Numbered from the stretch's first letter, positions 36,526 to 46,552 are shown. The stretch is DNA of 64,000 bases from Algoriphagus alkaliphilus (GCF_900103735.1 NZ_FMXE01000002.1:1-64000), one strand, 5' to 3'. A program made the numbers and translations. The notes: generated from the sequence alone by a model not told the origin.

Positions 36526-36607
36526 TCAATTGTAAATTATATTTTATGTGTATTCGGTTAGCTGCACGTACCCAAATAAAGGTAGAATTAAGTTCCAATT
36601 GAATGTG

Positions 36608-36693
36608 CTGTGGACTGTTGACAGTCGTCTGTGGACGTGTATCCGCATACAAAATACCCCAAATCTAGTCCACGTGCATCAGTGCGGATACAC
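36608..36693. repeat. Dispersed repeat copy plus 11-bp inverted repeat
   Basis: CTGTGGACTGTTGACAGTCG and following (36608-36636) belongs to the repeat seen at 33331 and 33826. It adjoins an inverted repeat, GTGTATCCGCA at 36637-36647 with TGCGGATACAC at 36683-36693. It lies between the lipoprotein gene and the IS element. Confidence 0.55.
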
Positions 36694-36767
36694 ATATTAT
36701 ATTTCAAAAACCCCCGAAGGATGCTCGAGGCCACTGAAAAAGTCTCTTGATGCTAAATTGTTATTAG

Positions 36768-36803
36768 AAAAGGTGTAGGAAAATAGTTTTCTACACCTTT
36801 TTT
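36768..36803 (+). terminator. Guard terminator at left end of the IS element
   Basis: An 11-bp stem (AAAAGGTGTAG 36768-36778 with CTACACCTTTT 36791-36801) followed by more T. It sits between the left inverted repeat and the transposase, where IS elements often carry terminators that block read-through. It also ends transcription from the lipoprotein gene. Confidence 0.75.
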
Positions 36804-36842
36804 GTATATTTTATATACAATTCCCTCATTAACAACCTATTA

Positions 36843-38296
36843 CACCAACAAAGGATTAAGTTCAGTGAGCATGGTTCCATCTATGATTTGATAGTGCCAA
36901 AGGACAATCTTCTTCGAAAGATTAATGACATCATAGATTTTAGTTTTGTTTACCAAGAGCTGGTTAGTAAATACTGTACTACTAACGGACGTATGGCTCA
37001 AAGCCCTGTTCGGATGTTTAAGTACCTGTTGCTTAAAACCATCTATACCTTGTCAGATGTCGATGTGGTGGAGCGTTCACTTTAAGACATGTCTTTCAAA
37101 TATTTTTTAGAAATGTCCCCCGAAGAAGAGGTCATTAATTCCAGTTCGTTGACCAAGGTTCGAAAGCTTCAGTTAAAAGACACCGATTTGCTGAACCTGT
37201 TGATCAACAAAACAGTCTCTGTTGCCATAGAAAAAGGTGTAATCCGCTCTAAATCGATCATAGTAGATGCCGTAGATGCCACACATACGCTTTCAAGAAC
37301 CAATCCATTTTCAGCCTTAGCAGTATTAAGAAAACGTTCAAAGCTACTTCGCAAAACTATTTATTCGTATGAAGAGAGCTGGAAAGAGCGGATGCCAAAA
37401 AAGAACACGGATAATGATCTGCAAAAGGAGTTGTCCTATTGTAAGGAGTTAGGACGAGTTATTGAGCAGGATGAAACTATCAACGCTATACCAGCAATAA
37501 AAGAGAAATTAAACCTTTTAAAGGAAACCGTTGAAGATACCCAGGAAAACATCACATCAGCAAAAGATGCTGTATCCAAAACAGGCTATAAGTCAGTAGA
37601 CAACCCTTTTTTTGGAAACAAGACCCACTTGGCAATGACCGAAGAACGGATCATCTCAGCTGCTGGTAACCTCTGGAGAGAGAGGAGATGGTCCGGAACT
37701 CCCCAAGCTCATTAAAATGAGTCAGGAAAATGGGCTTGACTTTGATACCGTTATCGGGGATGCAGCATACTCTGGAAAAGAAAACATCCAGCTGGCAAAA
37801 GACCAAGACCTTAAAATCGTAGCAAAACTTAATCCCTCAATCACACAGGGATTTAGAAAGGATGAAGATAAATTTGATTTCAATAAAGACGCTGACATGT
37901 TTGTATGCCCAGCCGGGCATTTAGCCATACGCAAGACAAGACAGGGGAGAAAGAAGGTGGGTAAAAATCAAGTAAACATCTACTATTTTGATGTAGAAAA
38001 ATGCAAAACGTGTCCATTAAAAAACGGCTGTTATAAACAAGGGAGCAAAGGCCAAATCGTACTCTGAATCCATAAAATCAGACCTTCATAAAGAACAAAT
38101 GGTTTTTCATGAATCACCCTACTTCAAAGAAAAAGCAAAGGAACGGTATAAAATTGAAGCCTAAAACGGAGAGTTAAAAAACGCACATGGATTTGGAAGG
38201 GCGAAAGCTTACGGGATAACTAACATGGAAATGCTAGCCGCCATAGCTTTATTCACCGTCAATGTTAAAAGAATCTTAAAACTAGCCCGGTTATAA
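36843..38296 (+). pseudogene. IS1182-family transposase, multiply disrupted
   Basis: The conceptual product runs from about HQQRIKFSEHGSIYDLIV through PVRMFKYLLLKTIYTLSDVD, SKSIIVDAVDATHTLSRTNP, TGYKSVDNPFFGNKTHLAM, FDTVIGDAAYSGKENIQLA, CPAGHLAIRK and the zinc-like CKTCPLKNGC to a C-terminal GRAKAYGITNMEM. This is the layout of IS1182 DDE transposases. Lesions: TAA at 37083-37085 where the family has Tyr, a +1 shift near 37660 (ISAAGNLW instead of a VVTSGE-like segment), another +1 shift near 38040 after GCYKQG, and TAA at about 38162 (EA-stop-NGELKN). No normal start codon is visible at the 5' end. Not functional. Confidence 0.9.
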
Positions 38297-38574
38297 TCAA
38301 AAAATCGTTTACAATCGCTGAAAATCATCAAAATTAGCTCGGTATAGCCTTTTATAGAGAAATTTTAAAGCAAGTGGCGAAAAAAAGAAAGCAACTAAGT
38401 CAAACTTGTCCGTGACCTAATCGCTTTCAAAATTTTACCTTCAGTTTTAGCTGCTTTTTCAGTGGCCTCATTAAGTAAACGGGGGCATTTTGGAAGCTCT
38501 GCTTAAGTTCTTCTCCAAAGCTCATTTCAGAAGTGGATACTCAAGATTTAGAAACCTTCCAACACTACAAGAAA

Positions 38575-38610
38575 AAAAATCCGGTTCCACACAAGCGGAA
38601 CCGGATTTTT
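38575..38610. terminator. Terminator of the SusC/SusD operon
   Basis: A perfect 14-bp stem (AAAAATCCGGTTCC at 38575-38588 with its complement at 38597-38610) and 8-nt loop. On the minus strand a run of T follows directly, 22 bp after the susD stop codon. Confidence 0.88.
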
Positions 38611-38632
38611 GGATTTTTACTGTGTATTAAAA

Positions 38633-40174
38633 TTAATACCCGGGATTCTGCGTCAATGGTGCAGTATTGTTGTTGAGGATTTCTTCCAATGGAATAGGCC
38701 AGATAAACAAGTTGCTGGCATAAGGCAAGGAGTGATCGGTTGGAATAGGACCTGTACCTGTATAGAACGCGATTCCTGTGATCGATCTTGAAGTAGCCTT
38801 AGGAGGAATACCAGGCATTCTACCTTCACCCGCTAATCTGTGGATGTTAGGGAATCTTCTGCCTTCTGCAAGGAATTCGATTCTAGTCTCCTGAATTATC
38901 GCATCAATCAAGGCATTAGCATTTGCAAAGCTACCCACTGTAAAAGATGCTACAGTAGCCGGCAGAGCTCTGCTCCTTACGGAATTCAATAAGGTAACAG
39001 CAGGGGCCAAATTACCCAGTCTTGCATTTGCTTCAGCTGCCGCCAAAACAACCTCAGAGAATCTCATAACGATAGATTTATCAGAGAAAGTCACGTTGTC
39101 AATGTACTTGTTGGTAAACATCCCAAGCGGACCTTGACTTACAAACCCGTCAGCTGCGCCTCTTAAACTTCTTCTGGTATCCTCAGGATGCCAAAAAGAT
39201 GCTCTCCAGATCAGTGGGCTTATCTTTACCAGACCCCTTGAACCCAAGTTTGGATTACCATACATGTTTGCCAAGGCACCGTTTACACCCGGATTGGAGT
39301 TGGCAGTATTTTCAAAAGAGAAAATATTGTCAGTACTTGTTCCGCCGCGGAACGGAGCCAATGGATTTGCAGTAACGGCATAGATGCCCTTTATCTTGTC
39401 GTACTCAGCCAGGACACCTGCCCAGTCTTTCATGTGCAATTTCACTCTTGCTTTCAGGCCGATTGCGGCACCTTTCTGCGCTCTGAAAGGATTCGTGCTG
39501 GAGTTTAACAATGTTTCTGCCTGATCTAGATCAGCCAAAAGTTGGGTATAAACTTCCTGAACGGTGCCTCTTCCTACTGCCTCACCTGCTCCAACTTTGG
39601 ACACATCATTGATGGCAAAAGTTCTGTAAGGAATACCCATGGAAGATGGATTGTCAGAATATGGTCTAGCGAAATAAAGCACCAATTCATGATGTGCGAG
39701 GGCTCTTAGGTAGAGCGCTTCACCCATAAACTGATTCATCACCGCTGCCGTTATTGCACCCTTTGACTGTGCAATAGGCAAATTCTCAATTACAATGTTT
39801 GCACGGTTGATCATTCTGTAAAGAGCGATCCACTGTCCGTTGTTGTTGGCAGTCTGAGGATTCTGACCATTGATATAGGTGATTTCATAAAACAACTGAT
39901 CGTTGTACATATCTTCACCTCTCATATCTCCCTGCTGAATGGAAGCTGCTCCGAATGGATAGCCCCGCTGGACAGCTCCTAAGTAGAATCCACGCTGAGC
40001 AGATTCATAGATACCCAACACGGCCGCATTTACCCTGTTAGCATCCGCAAAAGCTTCAGCATCAGGAATGATGTCGGCAGGCTGCAGGTCAGTCACATCG
40101 CAAGAGGAAGTAATTCCCAACATCGCCAAGGCAACAAATGCTGTCTTTATATTATTTGAAATTATTGTTTTCAT
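38633..40174 (-). CDS. RagB/SusD-family outer-membrane nutrient-binding lipoprotein
   Basis: A surface lipoprotein of 513 residues that caps the partner SusC channel and binds the substrate. The signal ends ITSSC (lipid Cys at about 25). The SusD N-terminal domain follows with LGIYESAQRGFYLG and the TPR-like core (GEALYLRALAHHELVLYFARPY). The C-terminal RagB/SusD region includes FSEVVLAAAEANARLG and ends with PIPLEEILNN and NPGY. It is 116 bp downstream of the SusC gene and followed by a strong terminator. No glycoside hydrolase or regulator is nearby, so the substrate cannot be inferred. Confidence 0.95.
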   Translation of the reverse strand: MKTIISNNIKTAFVALAMLGITSSCDVTDLQPADIIPDAEAFADANRVNAAVLGIYESAQRGFYLGAVQRGYPFGAASIQQGDMRGEDMYNDQLFYEITYINGQNPQTANNNGQWIALYRMINRANIVIENLPIAQSKGAITAAVMNQFMGEALYLRALAHHELVLYFARPYSDNPSSMGIPYRTFAINDVSKVGAGEAVGRGTVQEVYTQLLADLDQAETLLNSSTNPFRAQKGAAIGLKARVKLHMKDWAGVLAEYDKIKGIYAVTANPLAPFRGGTSTDNIFSFENTANSNPGVNGALANMYGNPNLGSRGLVKISPLIWRASFWHPEDTRRSLRGAADGFVSQGPLGMFTNKYIDNVTFSDKSIVMRFSEVVLAAAEANARLGNLAPAVTLLNSVRSRALPATVASFTVGSFANANALIDAIIQETRIEFLAEGRRFPNIHRLAGEGRMPGIPPKATSRSITGIAFYTGTGPIPTDHSLPYASNLFIWPIPLEEILNNNTAPLTQNPGY

Positions 40175-40290
40175 GTGTTTGTCATTTTTTTTTCAAAGGC
40201 CACATGGAATCTCGCATTTTTTGAAGTTGTTCCAGCTATTAAGGCCAGGGCAATGCTCGATTTCATCTAGTTCGATTTTAGGAGGTTTGA

Positions 40291-43200
40291 TTAGAATCCA
40301 ACATTAAGACCCACAGACCAAGTTCTGATGATCGGTGCAACGTTCCAGTCAACACCGAAGCTCAACTGACCGCTAAACTGGTTAGATTCTGGATCAATTC
40401 CGGAATACTTGGTGAAGATCAATGGATTCTGAACTTGTGCAAAGAATCTAGCTGATCTGATATTGCCATTGAAGGCACTGTTCAGGGTAGCGGCCGGAAT
40501 TCTGTACCCCAACGTCATGTTTTGAACCCGTATGAAGTCGCCTTTTTCGATGAATCGGCTGTTGGAAGCAGAAGTCTGCCAAGTATTGGCATCACGTCCT
40601 GCATACAATTTAGGTACGTCAGTTACCTGACCGCTTTCCGTCCATCTACCCAAGATCTCTCTGTGATTGTTGGAGAATCCAAGACCCATCAGTCCTCTCA
40701 AAGATTCATTCATGATGTAGTTACCACCTGAATATCTGATGAAGATTTCAGCGTCAAAGTTTCCAAAAGTGAAATTGTTAGACCAGCCACCCTGATACTT
40801 AGGAAGCGTATTGCCCAAGAAGAATTGAGATGGGGCAGTTCCTGGAGTAGTAGTTACCGCTGGGTTAGCAGGGTCAAACGCTCTCCAAGTAGCAGCGCCT
40901 AACAATTGCACAATGTTTTCACCGCTGTAGTACATTGCGTTACCATTGGCCGGGTTTACACCTGCCCACTTAAATCCATAAAGCTGTGCAATCGGGCCAC
41001 CAACAACAGTTCTGTTGTAAGTTCCTGTCAATGGCCGAACCAAGTTGGTCACTTCATTTTCGATGAATGTAAAGTTGAAGTCAGTATTCCAAGAGAATCT
41101 ACCTTTGTTAACGACATTGGCAACAGCTCTCAATTCAAGACCTTGGTTATACATTGCACCTACGTTTTGGCTGATTGTGTTGCCGGGAATACCCAAAGAA
41201 GGAGCTGTTGGCGCGTTCAATACGATACCGTCCACATTGTTTTTGAAGTAATCTGCAGAGATGGTTACTTTACCAATAGTCATATCCAAACCAACGTTAA
41301 ACTTCTTGGAAGTCTCCCACTGCAAAGCCACGTTGGCGACATTGGAATAACCAATACCTGCACCGGCAGCAGCCTGTACCGGTCCAAATCCACCCGCATA
41401 AGGGAATGATCCTCCCGGTAAGCTTACGTTACCAACTTCGGCGTAAGATGCTCTTACTTTGAAATCAGTGATCAGTTCAGAATTGAAGAAACCTTCATCT
41501 GATACTCTCCATCCGATAGATCCGCCTGGGAATGTACCTCTTCTGTTTTCTGTGGCAAGCTGAGAAATACCGTCATTTCTTACAGCAAAGGACAACAGGT
41601 ATTTGCCTTTGTAGCTGTAATTGAATCTTGCAAAGTAAGAATCAAAACCTTGCTCCTGGAAACCACCACCTGAGAACTGATTGTTGTATGAGGCAGAGAT
41701 CAAGTTTCTCAATCTGAAAAACTCATCCGAGAAATCAGTTCCTGATGCTGAGAAGTTGTAGAAATTAGTGTACTGATATTCTACACCCGCAGTCACATTG
41801 ATGTTATGATCATCAGCCAATATGGTCTGATAATTCAAAGTATTCTGCCAGTTCCATCTCAAAGCTGGGTTAAAAGCTTGGGTTACCGATCCATTGGAAC
41901 TTCTGCCATCACCATGCCTAGGGTTAAGCGTAGTGAAATCATCTGCCATAGTCAAATCGACACCGATCTGAGTTCTAGCAGTCAAGCCTGTAACAATGTC
42001 CACTTCAGCATAAGCATTTCCCAAGAGTCTGTGGTTTCTGGCTCTGAAGAAGTTGTTTTCCAATACATAAGCAATGTTTGGGATATTGTTGTCAGGACCG
42101 GCAAGGTTAGCTCCGAATCCGGTAGTAGCACCATTAGCAGTGATATTGTATCCCTTAAACGCAGTGTTCGCCTCATCAAAGATCGGAACGTTAGGCAATG
42201 CACGGGTCGCATTGAAGATCGCCCCTGACAGGGAGTTAGCTCCATTGTTCAGCCCTGTGATTTCAGTGTAAGCATATGACATGCTATTCCCGATTCTAAT
42301 TTTCTTGGAAATTGCATGATCAATGTTTGCTCTGAAAGCATAACGTTTCAAATCGTTGGTTTTTACAACAGACTCTTGGTCAGTAAAGCCCAATGAAAAG
42401 AAATATTTGGTCGCTTCAGATCCACCGCTGATGGAAAGGTTATGCTGCTGAGTCACACCTCTTCTAAGCACGGCAGCTTGCCAATCCGTATTTACACCTG
42501 GATTTGCCAAAGCAGACGCGTTTACATTCGCTCTTTTCTCATTGGCTATTGGAACCCACTCATCACCGGTCAAAAGGTCAAATTGAGCTACGGCTTCGTT
42601 GATACCGGTGCTTCCGCTATAGTTAACCTGAGCTTTACCGGTTTGTCCTCTTTTGGTAGTGATCAAAATCACACCGTTGGCAGCTCTGGAACCGTAGATC
42701 GCAGTAGCCGAACCATCTTTCAATACTTCGTAAGACTGGATATCCGCAGGGTTAATGTTTGCCAATGGATTGGAAGCAATAGCCCCCGATCGGTCGGAAT
42801 CAACTACCGGTACACCATCGATTACGATCAATGGATCGGCTCCCCCGGAAAGGGAGTTCACACCTCTGATTCGGATGATTGGTCTTGCACCCAAAATACC
42901 ACTGGGTACCGTCACAGATACACCGGCAGCTCTACCTGCCAACTGAGTATCGAATGAAGGAGAGACAAGATTTTCGATTGACTCATTGCTGATTGATGCC
43001 ACAGAACCTGTGATATCTCTTCGCTCCTGAGTACCGTATCCGGTTACTACCACTTCATTTAGGACTTTGATGTCGGTAGTCATGCTCACATTGATCACGG
43101 AATTTGAGCCAATTGGCATTTCCTTAGTGAGATAGCCAACGAAGCTAAATACAAGTGTCGTTGCATTTTCAGGAACAGTGATTGAATATGACCCGTTCAG

Positions 43201-43365
43201 GTCAGTGATTGTTCCTTGTGTGGTGCCTTTTACCACCACACTGGCGCCTGGTATACCTTCAGGCTCTTCGGCCGAAGTTACCCTGCCAGTGATCGTTTTG
43301 GATTGCGCGAGTACTGACACGATCGTCAGAAAACTCAATACAAAGCCTAATAAAACTTTCTTCAT
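40291..43365 (-). CDS. SusC/RagA-family TonB-dependent outer-membrane transporter
   Basis: A 1024-residue TonB-linked importer. The signal peptide ends VSVLAQ. A carboxypeptidase-regulatory-like domain (about 22-105, ITGRVTSAEEPEGIPGASV) is followed by the plug domain with the TonB box region VLNEVVVTGYGTQERRDI and the SusC signature SGGADPLIVIDGVPV, then a 22-stranded barrel. The start is placed at the ATG 43365 (KKVLLGFVLSFLTIV) rather than nine codons earlier, because the signal peptide begins there. It works with the SusD-family lipoprotein downstream. Regulation is not visible: no adjacent sigma/anti-sigma or hybrid sensor. Confidence 0.95.
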   Translation of the reverse strand: MKKVLLGFVLSFLTIVSVLAQSKTITGRVTSAEEPEGIPGASVVVKGTTQGTITDLNGSYSITVPENATTLVFSFVGYLTKEMPIGSNSVINVSMTTDIKVLNEVVVTGYGTQERRDITGSVASISNESIENLVSPSFDTQLAGRAAGVSVTVPSGILGARPIIRIRGVNSLSGGADPLIVIDGVPVVDSDRSGAIASNPLANINPADIQSYEVLKDGSATAIYGSRAANGVILITTKRGQTGKAQVNYSGSTGINEAVAQFDLLTGDEWVPIANEKRANVNASALANPGVNTDWQAAVLRRGVTQQHNLSISGGSEATKYFFSLGFTDQESVVKTNDLKRYAFRANIDHAISKKIRIGNSMSYAYTEITGLNNGANSLSGAIFNATRALPNVPIFDEANTAFKGYNITANGATTGFGANLAGPDNNIPNIAYVLENNFFRARNHRLLGNAYAEVDIVTGLTARTQIGVDLTMADDFTTLNPRHGDGRSSNGSVTQAFNPALRWNWQNTLNYQTILADDHNINVTAGVEYQYTNFYNFSASGTDFSDEFFRLRNLISASYNNQFSGGGFQEQGFDSYFARFNYSYKGKYLLSFAVRNDGISQLATENRRGTFPGGSIGWRVSDEGFFNSELITDFKVRASYAEVGNVSLPGGSFPYAGGFGPVQAAAGAGIGYSNVANVALQWETSKKFNVGLDMTIGKVTISADYFKNNVDGIVLNAPTAPSLGIPGNTISQNVGAMYNQGLELRAVANVVNKGRFSWNTDFNFTFIENEVTNLVRPLTGTYNRTVVGGPIAQLYGFKWAGVNPANGNAMYYSGENIVQLLGAATWRAFDPANPAVTTTPGTAPSQFFLGNTLPKYQGGWSNNFTFGNFDAEIFIRYSGGNYIMNESLRGLMGLGFSNNHREILGRWTESGQVTDVPKLYAGRDANTWQTSASNSRFIEKGDFIRVQNMTLGYRIPAATLNSAFNGNIRSARFFAQVQNPLIFTKYSGIDPESNQFSGQLSFGVDWNVAPIIRTWSVGLNVGF

Positions 43366-43858
43366 AGGTAATTGATTTAGTTTTTTTAACATTCAGGAAA
43401 GCAATATGCGACCTTGTAATGCAATGAAACAAATCTCAAAAAACAGCCTAGAGTCTCACAAAAAGGAATTTTATTTGGCTAAAAAGTCTTTTTATTAAAT
43501 TTTAAACTAAATATCAGGGCTTAGTCCCTGTTCTCATAATAAACTCATTGTATTTCATCCTAATTGAGATTTAAATTTCATTATATCAGATAAAATCAAA
43601 CATAATTCTGAGCCTTAGATTTATCCAATTTAAAAAATCAAAAGATTAATTATTAATAATAAAATAATATTAGGTTAATAGAATGCTAATTGACTTAAAA
43701 CAATTTATTCTTTTGACAAAATAAAATTTAGAGAATCTAGAATCAAAATAATTGAATATGAAAAATCGAATTGCCCAAATTTTATTAAAATTCAATTTTT
43801 TTGAAAAATCTGTAATTTTTTGTCTTTAAAGGCTTAAAAAGTGCCTTTTTACTAAAAT
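43366..43858. other. AT-rich intergenic region upstream of the SusC gene
   Basis: About 490 bp of strongly AT-rich DNA between two minus-strand genes. It must carry the SusC/SusD promoter, but I cannot assign boxes with confidence. No open frame with coding character and no tRNA-like or long hairpin structure was seen. Confidence 0.5.
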
Positions 43859-44407
43859 TCAAGCTCCAAATTTTATTTTCCTAAATAAAACCCATTCTCC
43901 GTTTATTCGCTTGAGTAGCACCAAGTCCAACGCTGAAAATTCAGTCGCAAAACTCAGCTTTTCTACCAAAAGCAAAACCTCCGAAAAATGAATTGGCTTA
44001 ATGTCCTTGAATGCAACGGTCATGTGAGGGTGGTAATTGCGATCACTTAGTTCCTCTACTAAATGAAGTTTGCGTTTGCAGAACTGCTTTATTCCTTCCT
44101 GAAAATTTTCGAGTTCGGATGTTTTCAAGATAATTAGGTAAACCACTCTTTTTCCAAAGTTTCCTACGCCTGAAACCTGAATCGGAAAGGATTTCCTATC
44201 TTTCAAGTATTCGTTTAACTTATCAATTAATAGCCCCTCCTTAGCCTCATTGTAATTAAAGGGCATTTTGACTGTAATATGGGCAGGCGACTTCAAAGCA
44301 TACTTTACCCCAAACTGATCACGAATCAGGAATTTAATGTCCTGAACTTTTTCAATAATAGACTCAGGTGGAACTAAGGCCAAAAAGTACTTTTGGATAA
44401 CTTTCAT
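43859..44407 (-). CDS. 2H phosphoesterase (2'-5' RNA ligase family)
   Basis: A 182-residue protein with the two H-x-T/S motifs of the 2H superfamily: HITVKMPF near residue 42 and HPHMTVAF near residue 127, each on a beta strand. Members act on 2'-5' or cyclic phosphodiester bonds in RNA or small nucleotides; which reaction applies here is unknown. ATG at 44407 is preferred to an adjacent GTG. No operon partner; the downstream neighbour is the SusC gene after a long gap. Confidence 0.85.
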   Translation of the reverse strand: MKVIQKYFLALVPPESIIEKVQDIKFLIRDQFGVKYALKSPAHITVKMPFNYNEAKEGLLIDKLNEYLKDRKSFPIQVSGVGNFGKRVVYLIILKTSELENFQEGIKQFCKRKLHLVEELSDRNYHPHMTVAFKDIKPIHFSEVLLLVEKLSFATEFSALDLVLLKRINGEWVLFRKIKFGA

Positions 44408-44620
44408 CACTTGAATTTAACCTTGAAAACATTCTCTTTGCGTCATTTAAAAAAAAACTATTCGATTTCCTCAATCAATCTTTTAACTTAAGGCTAAATA
44501 TTGAAGAATCTATGAAATCCAACCTGTAAGGGGGGCGATACTGGGAGAAATGATATCCTATTTGCCTTAGCAGACAGTCCTAATCTACGGCAGGCAGATA
44601 TACCCTTTGAAAAACAAGTA

Positions 44621-44694
44621 AGAATCGCATGTAATGCCTATAGTCCCGTAGGCACGGGATCACACAGGGGAATGATTATTCTGCATGCGAGATT
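44621..44694 (+). promoter_or_regulatory. Potential structured leader of the universal stress protein gene
   Basis: Nested inverted repeats: outer TCGCATG at 44625-44631 with CATGCGA at 44684-44690, and inner TCCCGT at 44644-44649 with ACGGGA at 44654-44659 (4-nt loop). It lies 38 bp before the ATG of the Usp gene in an otherwise empty 320-bp gap. It could be a 5' UTR structure, a small RNA or chance. Confidence 0.3.
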
Positions 44695-44727
44695 CCAAGT
44701 GACCACTGAAAAACAAATTATAAACAG

Positions 44728-45642
44728 ATGAAATTCTTTTCCAGAGCCATGGTAGGTCTTGATCTCACCGAAATGGATGATATCCTGATCAAAAACACGG
44801 CAGTATTTGTGAAATTTTTAGGAATCAATAAATGCTACTTCGTTCATGTGGCAAAAAACCTGGAGATCCCCAGAGAAATTCTTGAGAACTATCCGGATCT
44901 CCTTGCCCCGACAGATGAATCTATAGAGGCCATCATCACAAATAAGCTGAAGGAAAACAATTTTCCTGAGGATATCGAAACCGAAGTTTTCGTGGATGAA
45001 GGAAGTCATCCTTTGGACTCCTTCCTACGCTGGGCAAAAATCAAAGATGTGGATCTGATCATTATGGGCCGCAAAGACAGCTTGCCCGGTCACGGAGTCT
45101 TAGCCGATGGTGTAGCCAAGAAGGCTCCTTGTTCGGTGCTTTTAGTTCAGGAAAAAAGGCCAATAAAATTCCCTAAAAAAGTCCTGATCGCAACGGATTT
45201 TTCATCTCACAACCATTTGATCTATGAGTTCGCTGAGCAAATTACAAATAAACTAGGCTCCGAACTTATCCCTCTTCACCTCTATGAGGTTCCGCACGGA
45301 TATTCAAAAACAGGGAAAACTTACGAGGAATTCTCTGAAATCATGAAAGAAAACGCGAAGAATGATTTCAAAAAATTTGTGAGTAAACACCACCATCCAG
45401 AACTCACATGTGAAATGCTACTCAACGATGGCAAAAACCCGGGTAACTTAATATTGGAGTTTGCAACTAAGATTGAGGCCGATATAATTTTGCTGGGATC
45501 CAGAGGAAGAACCACCTCAGCAGCGATCCTTTTAGGAAGTACTGCGGAAAAACTAATTCACGTAAACAAGCATCTCCCCATGCTGATATTTAAAGAGAAA
45601 GGAGAAACGATGGGATTCTTTGATGCCCTGTTTAAGCTTTGA
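44728..45642 (+). CDS. Tandem universal stress protein (UspA family)
   Basis: A 304-residue cytoplasmic protein made of two Usp domains: residues about 1-142 (FFSRAMVGLDLTEMDD start, VDLIIMGRKD) and about 147-290 (KKVLIATDFSSHNHL start). The second keeps the ATP-binding pattern G-x2-G-x9-G-S in GSRGRTTSAAILLGST. The first has GRKDSLPGHGVLADGVAKK, a weaker version. Such proteins respond to starvation or redox stress, but the specific role is unknown. Its 3' end overlaps the convergent methyltransferase gene by 11 bp. Confidence 0.9.
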   Translation: MKFFSRAMVGLDLTEMDDILIKNTAVFVKFLGINKCYFVHVAKNLEIPREILENYPDLLAPTDESIEAIITNKLKENNFPEDIETEVFVDEGSHPLDSFLRWAKIKDVDLIIMGRKDSLPGHGVLADGVAKKAPCSVLLVQEKRPIKFPKKVLIATDFSSHNHLIYEFAEQITNKLGSELIPLHLYEVPHGYSKTGKTYEEFSEIMKENAKNDFKKFVSKHHHPELTCEMLLNDGKNPGNLILEFATKIEADIILLGSRGRTTSAAILLGSTAEKLIHVNKHLPMLIFKEKGETMGFFDALFKL

Positions 45643-46552
45643 TGGGTTTTCTCAAGTAAAAGCAAGCCTGATCGCCTTTGCCCTCTTGGTTATACCGGAG
45701 GGCTTTTTCTTGCATGGATGACCTGACATCCTTGGTAAGAAAGGCCGTGGTCTTTCCCTCGTCCAATAGTTCACCTCGACGGTACAGTTCTGTTCCCCAA
45801 AACTGGAAATCAGTAGAATCAAATGCTACCTCATCCAACACAAAGCCGAGCTGCTCTGCTTTAATTTTGAACCCTTTCAGAGTCGGAATAATCAAATGAC
45901 GGGGTGCATCAAGTTGAACCCAAAACTCACAACTTTCTTTCCAGACTTCCGCATCAGCCACCGGACAGCGAATGAGTAGCTTTCCTCCAGGCTTTAGTTT
46001 CTCATAGCATGATTTCAATACACCATTTGGATCCTCCATGTGCTCAAACGAATGGTGCATCATAATCCAGTCGAAGGAAACTTCGGATTCTTCGATTCGC
46101 TTTTTCCAAAGGTATAGTCCGGGAGCGATTTGAGTATCTTCTGCTATGAATGGATCAAAACCCTGCAAATCTGTAAACCCCCCAGCATGAAGTTCATATA
46201 AGAGCTGCCCATTGCCGCAACCTACATCGGCAATACGATCCGAAAACCCAGGCTGAAGCTTTACAAGCCAATAGCCATATTCAGGACTCAGCCATTTAAT
46301 GCCAAACCTGAGAAACACACGCATCCGAAATTTTTTCAGAAATCGAGCTATTGGGTTGGACTTTTTGAGCTCCGCAAAGGAATAATAATCGGCAGGGTAG
46401 TAGCTCGAAAGATCAGCAGGAATGGAATCTAATTGCAAAGACCCACAGAAAATGCATTCCGCATAGCTGAAATTTCCACCCAAGCCAAACATCCGTTCCT
46501 TAGCCTGAAAAAAACTCAGATCGGAACTCTCACAAAACTTGCACTTGGACAT
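45632..46552 (-). CDS. Class I SAM-dependent methyltransferase with N-terminal zinc-finger
   Basis: A 306-residue protein. The N-terminus has paired cysteines CKFCESSD and CIFCGS, a zinc-ribbon arrangement seen in sugar-modifying methyltransferases. The Methyltransf_23-type domain follows, with motif I ADVGCGNGQLLYELHAGG and MMHHSFEHMEDPNGVL. Five bp upstream lies the sugar transferase gene on the same strand, so it probably acts on an exopolysaccharide or O-antigen precursor. The substrate is not known. Confidence 0.85.
   Translation of the reverse strand: MSKCKFCESSDLSFFQAKERMFGLGGNFSYAECIFCGSLQLDSIPADLSSYYPADYYSFAELKKSNPIARFLKKFRMRVFLRFGIKWLSPEYGYWLVKLQPGFSDRIADVGCGNGQLLYELHAGGFTDLQGFDPFIAEDTQIAPGLYLWKKRIEESEVSFDWIMMHHSFEHMEDPNGVLKSCYEKLKPGGKLLIRCPVADAEVWKESCEFWVQLDAPRHLIIPTLKGFKIKAEQLGFVLDEVAFDSTDFQFWGTELYRRGELLDEGKTTAFLTKDVRSSMQEKALRYNQEGKGDQACFYLRKPIKA

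Larger units (their letters stand above)
36727..38470 (+). mobile_element. IS1182-type insertion sequence, inactive
   Basis: A 1744-bp element bounded by a perfect 16-bp terminal inverted repeat: GAGGCCACTGAAAAAG at 36727-36742 and its exact complement at 38455-38470. Inside are a guard hairpin near the left end and one transposase gene with two stops and two frameshifts. No clear target duplication can be defined from the flanks. The intact ends mean it might still be moved by a transposase supplied elsewhere. Confidence 0.85.
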
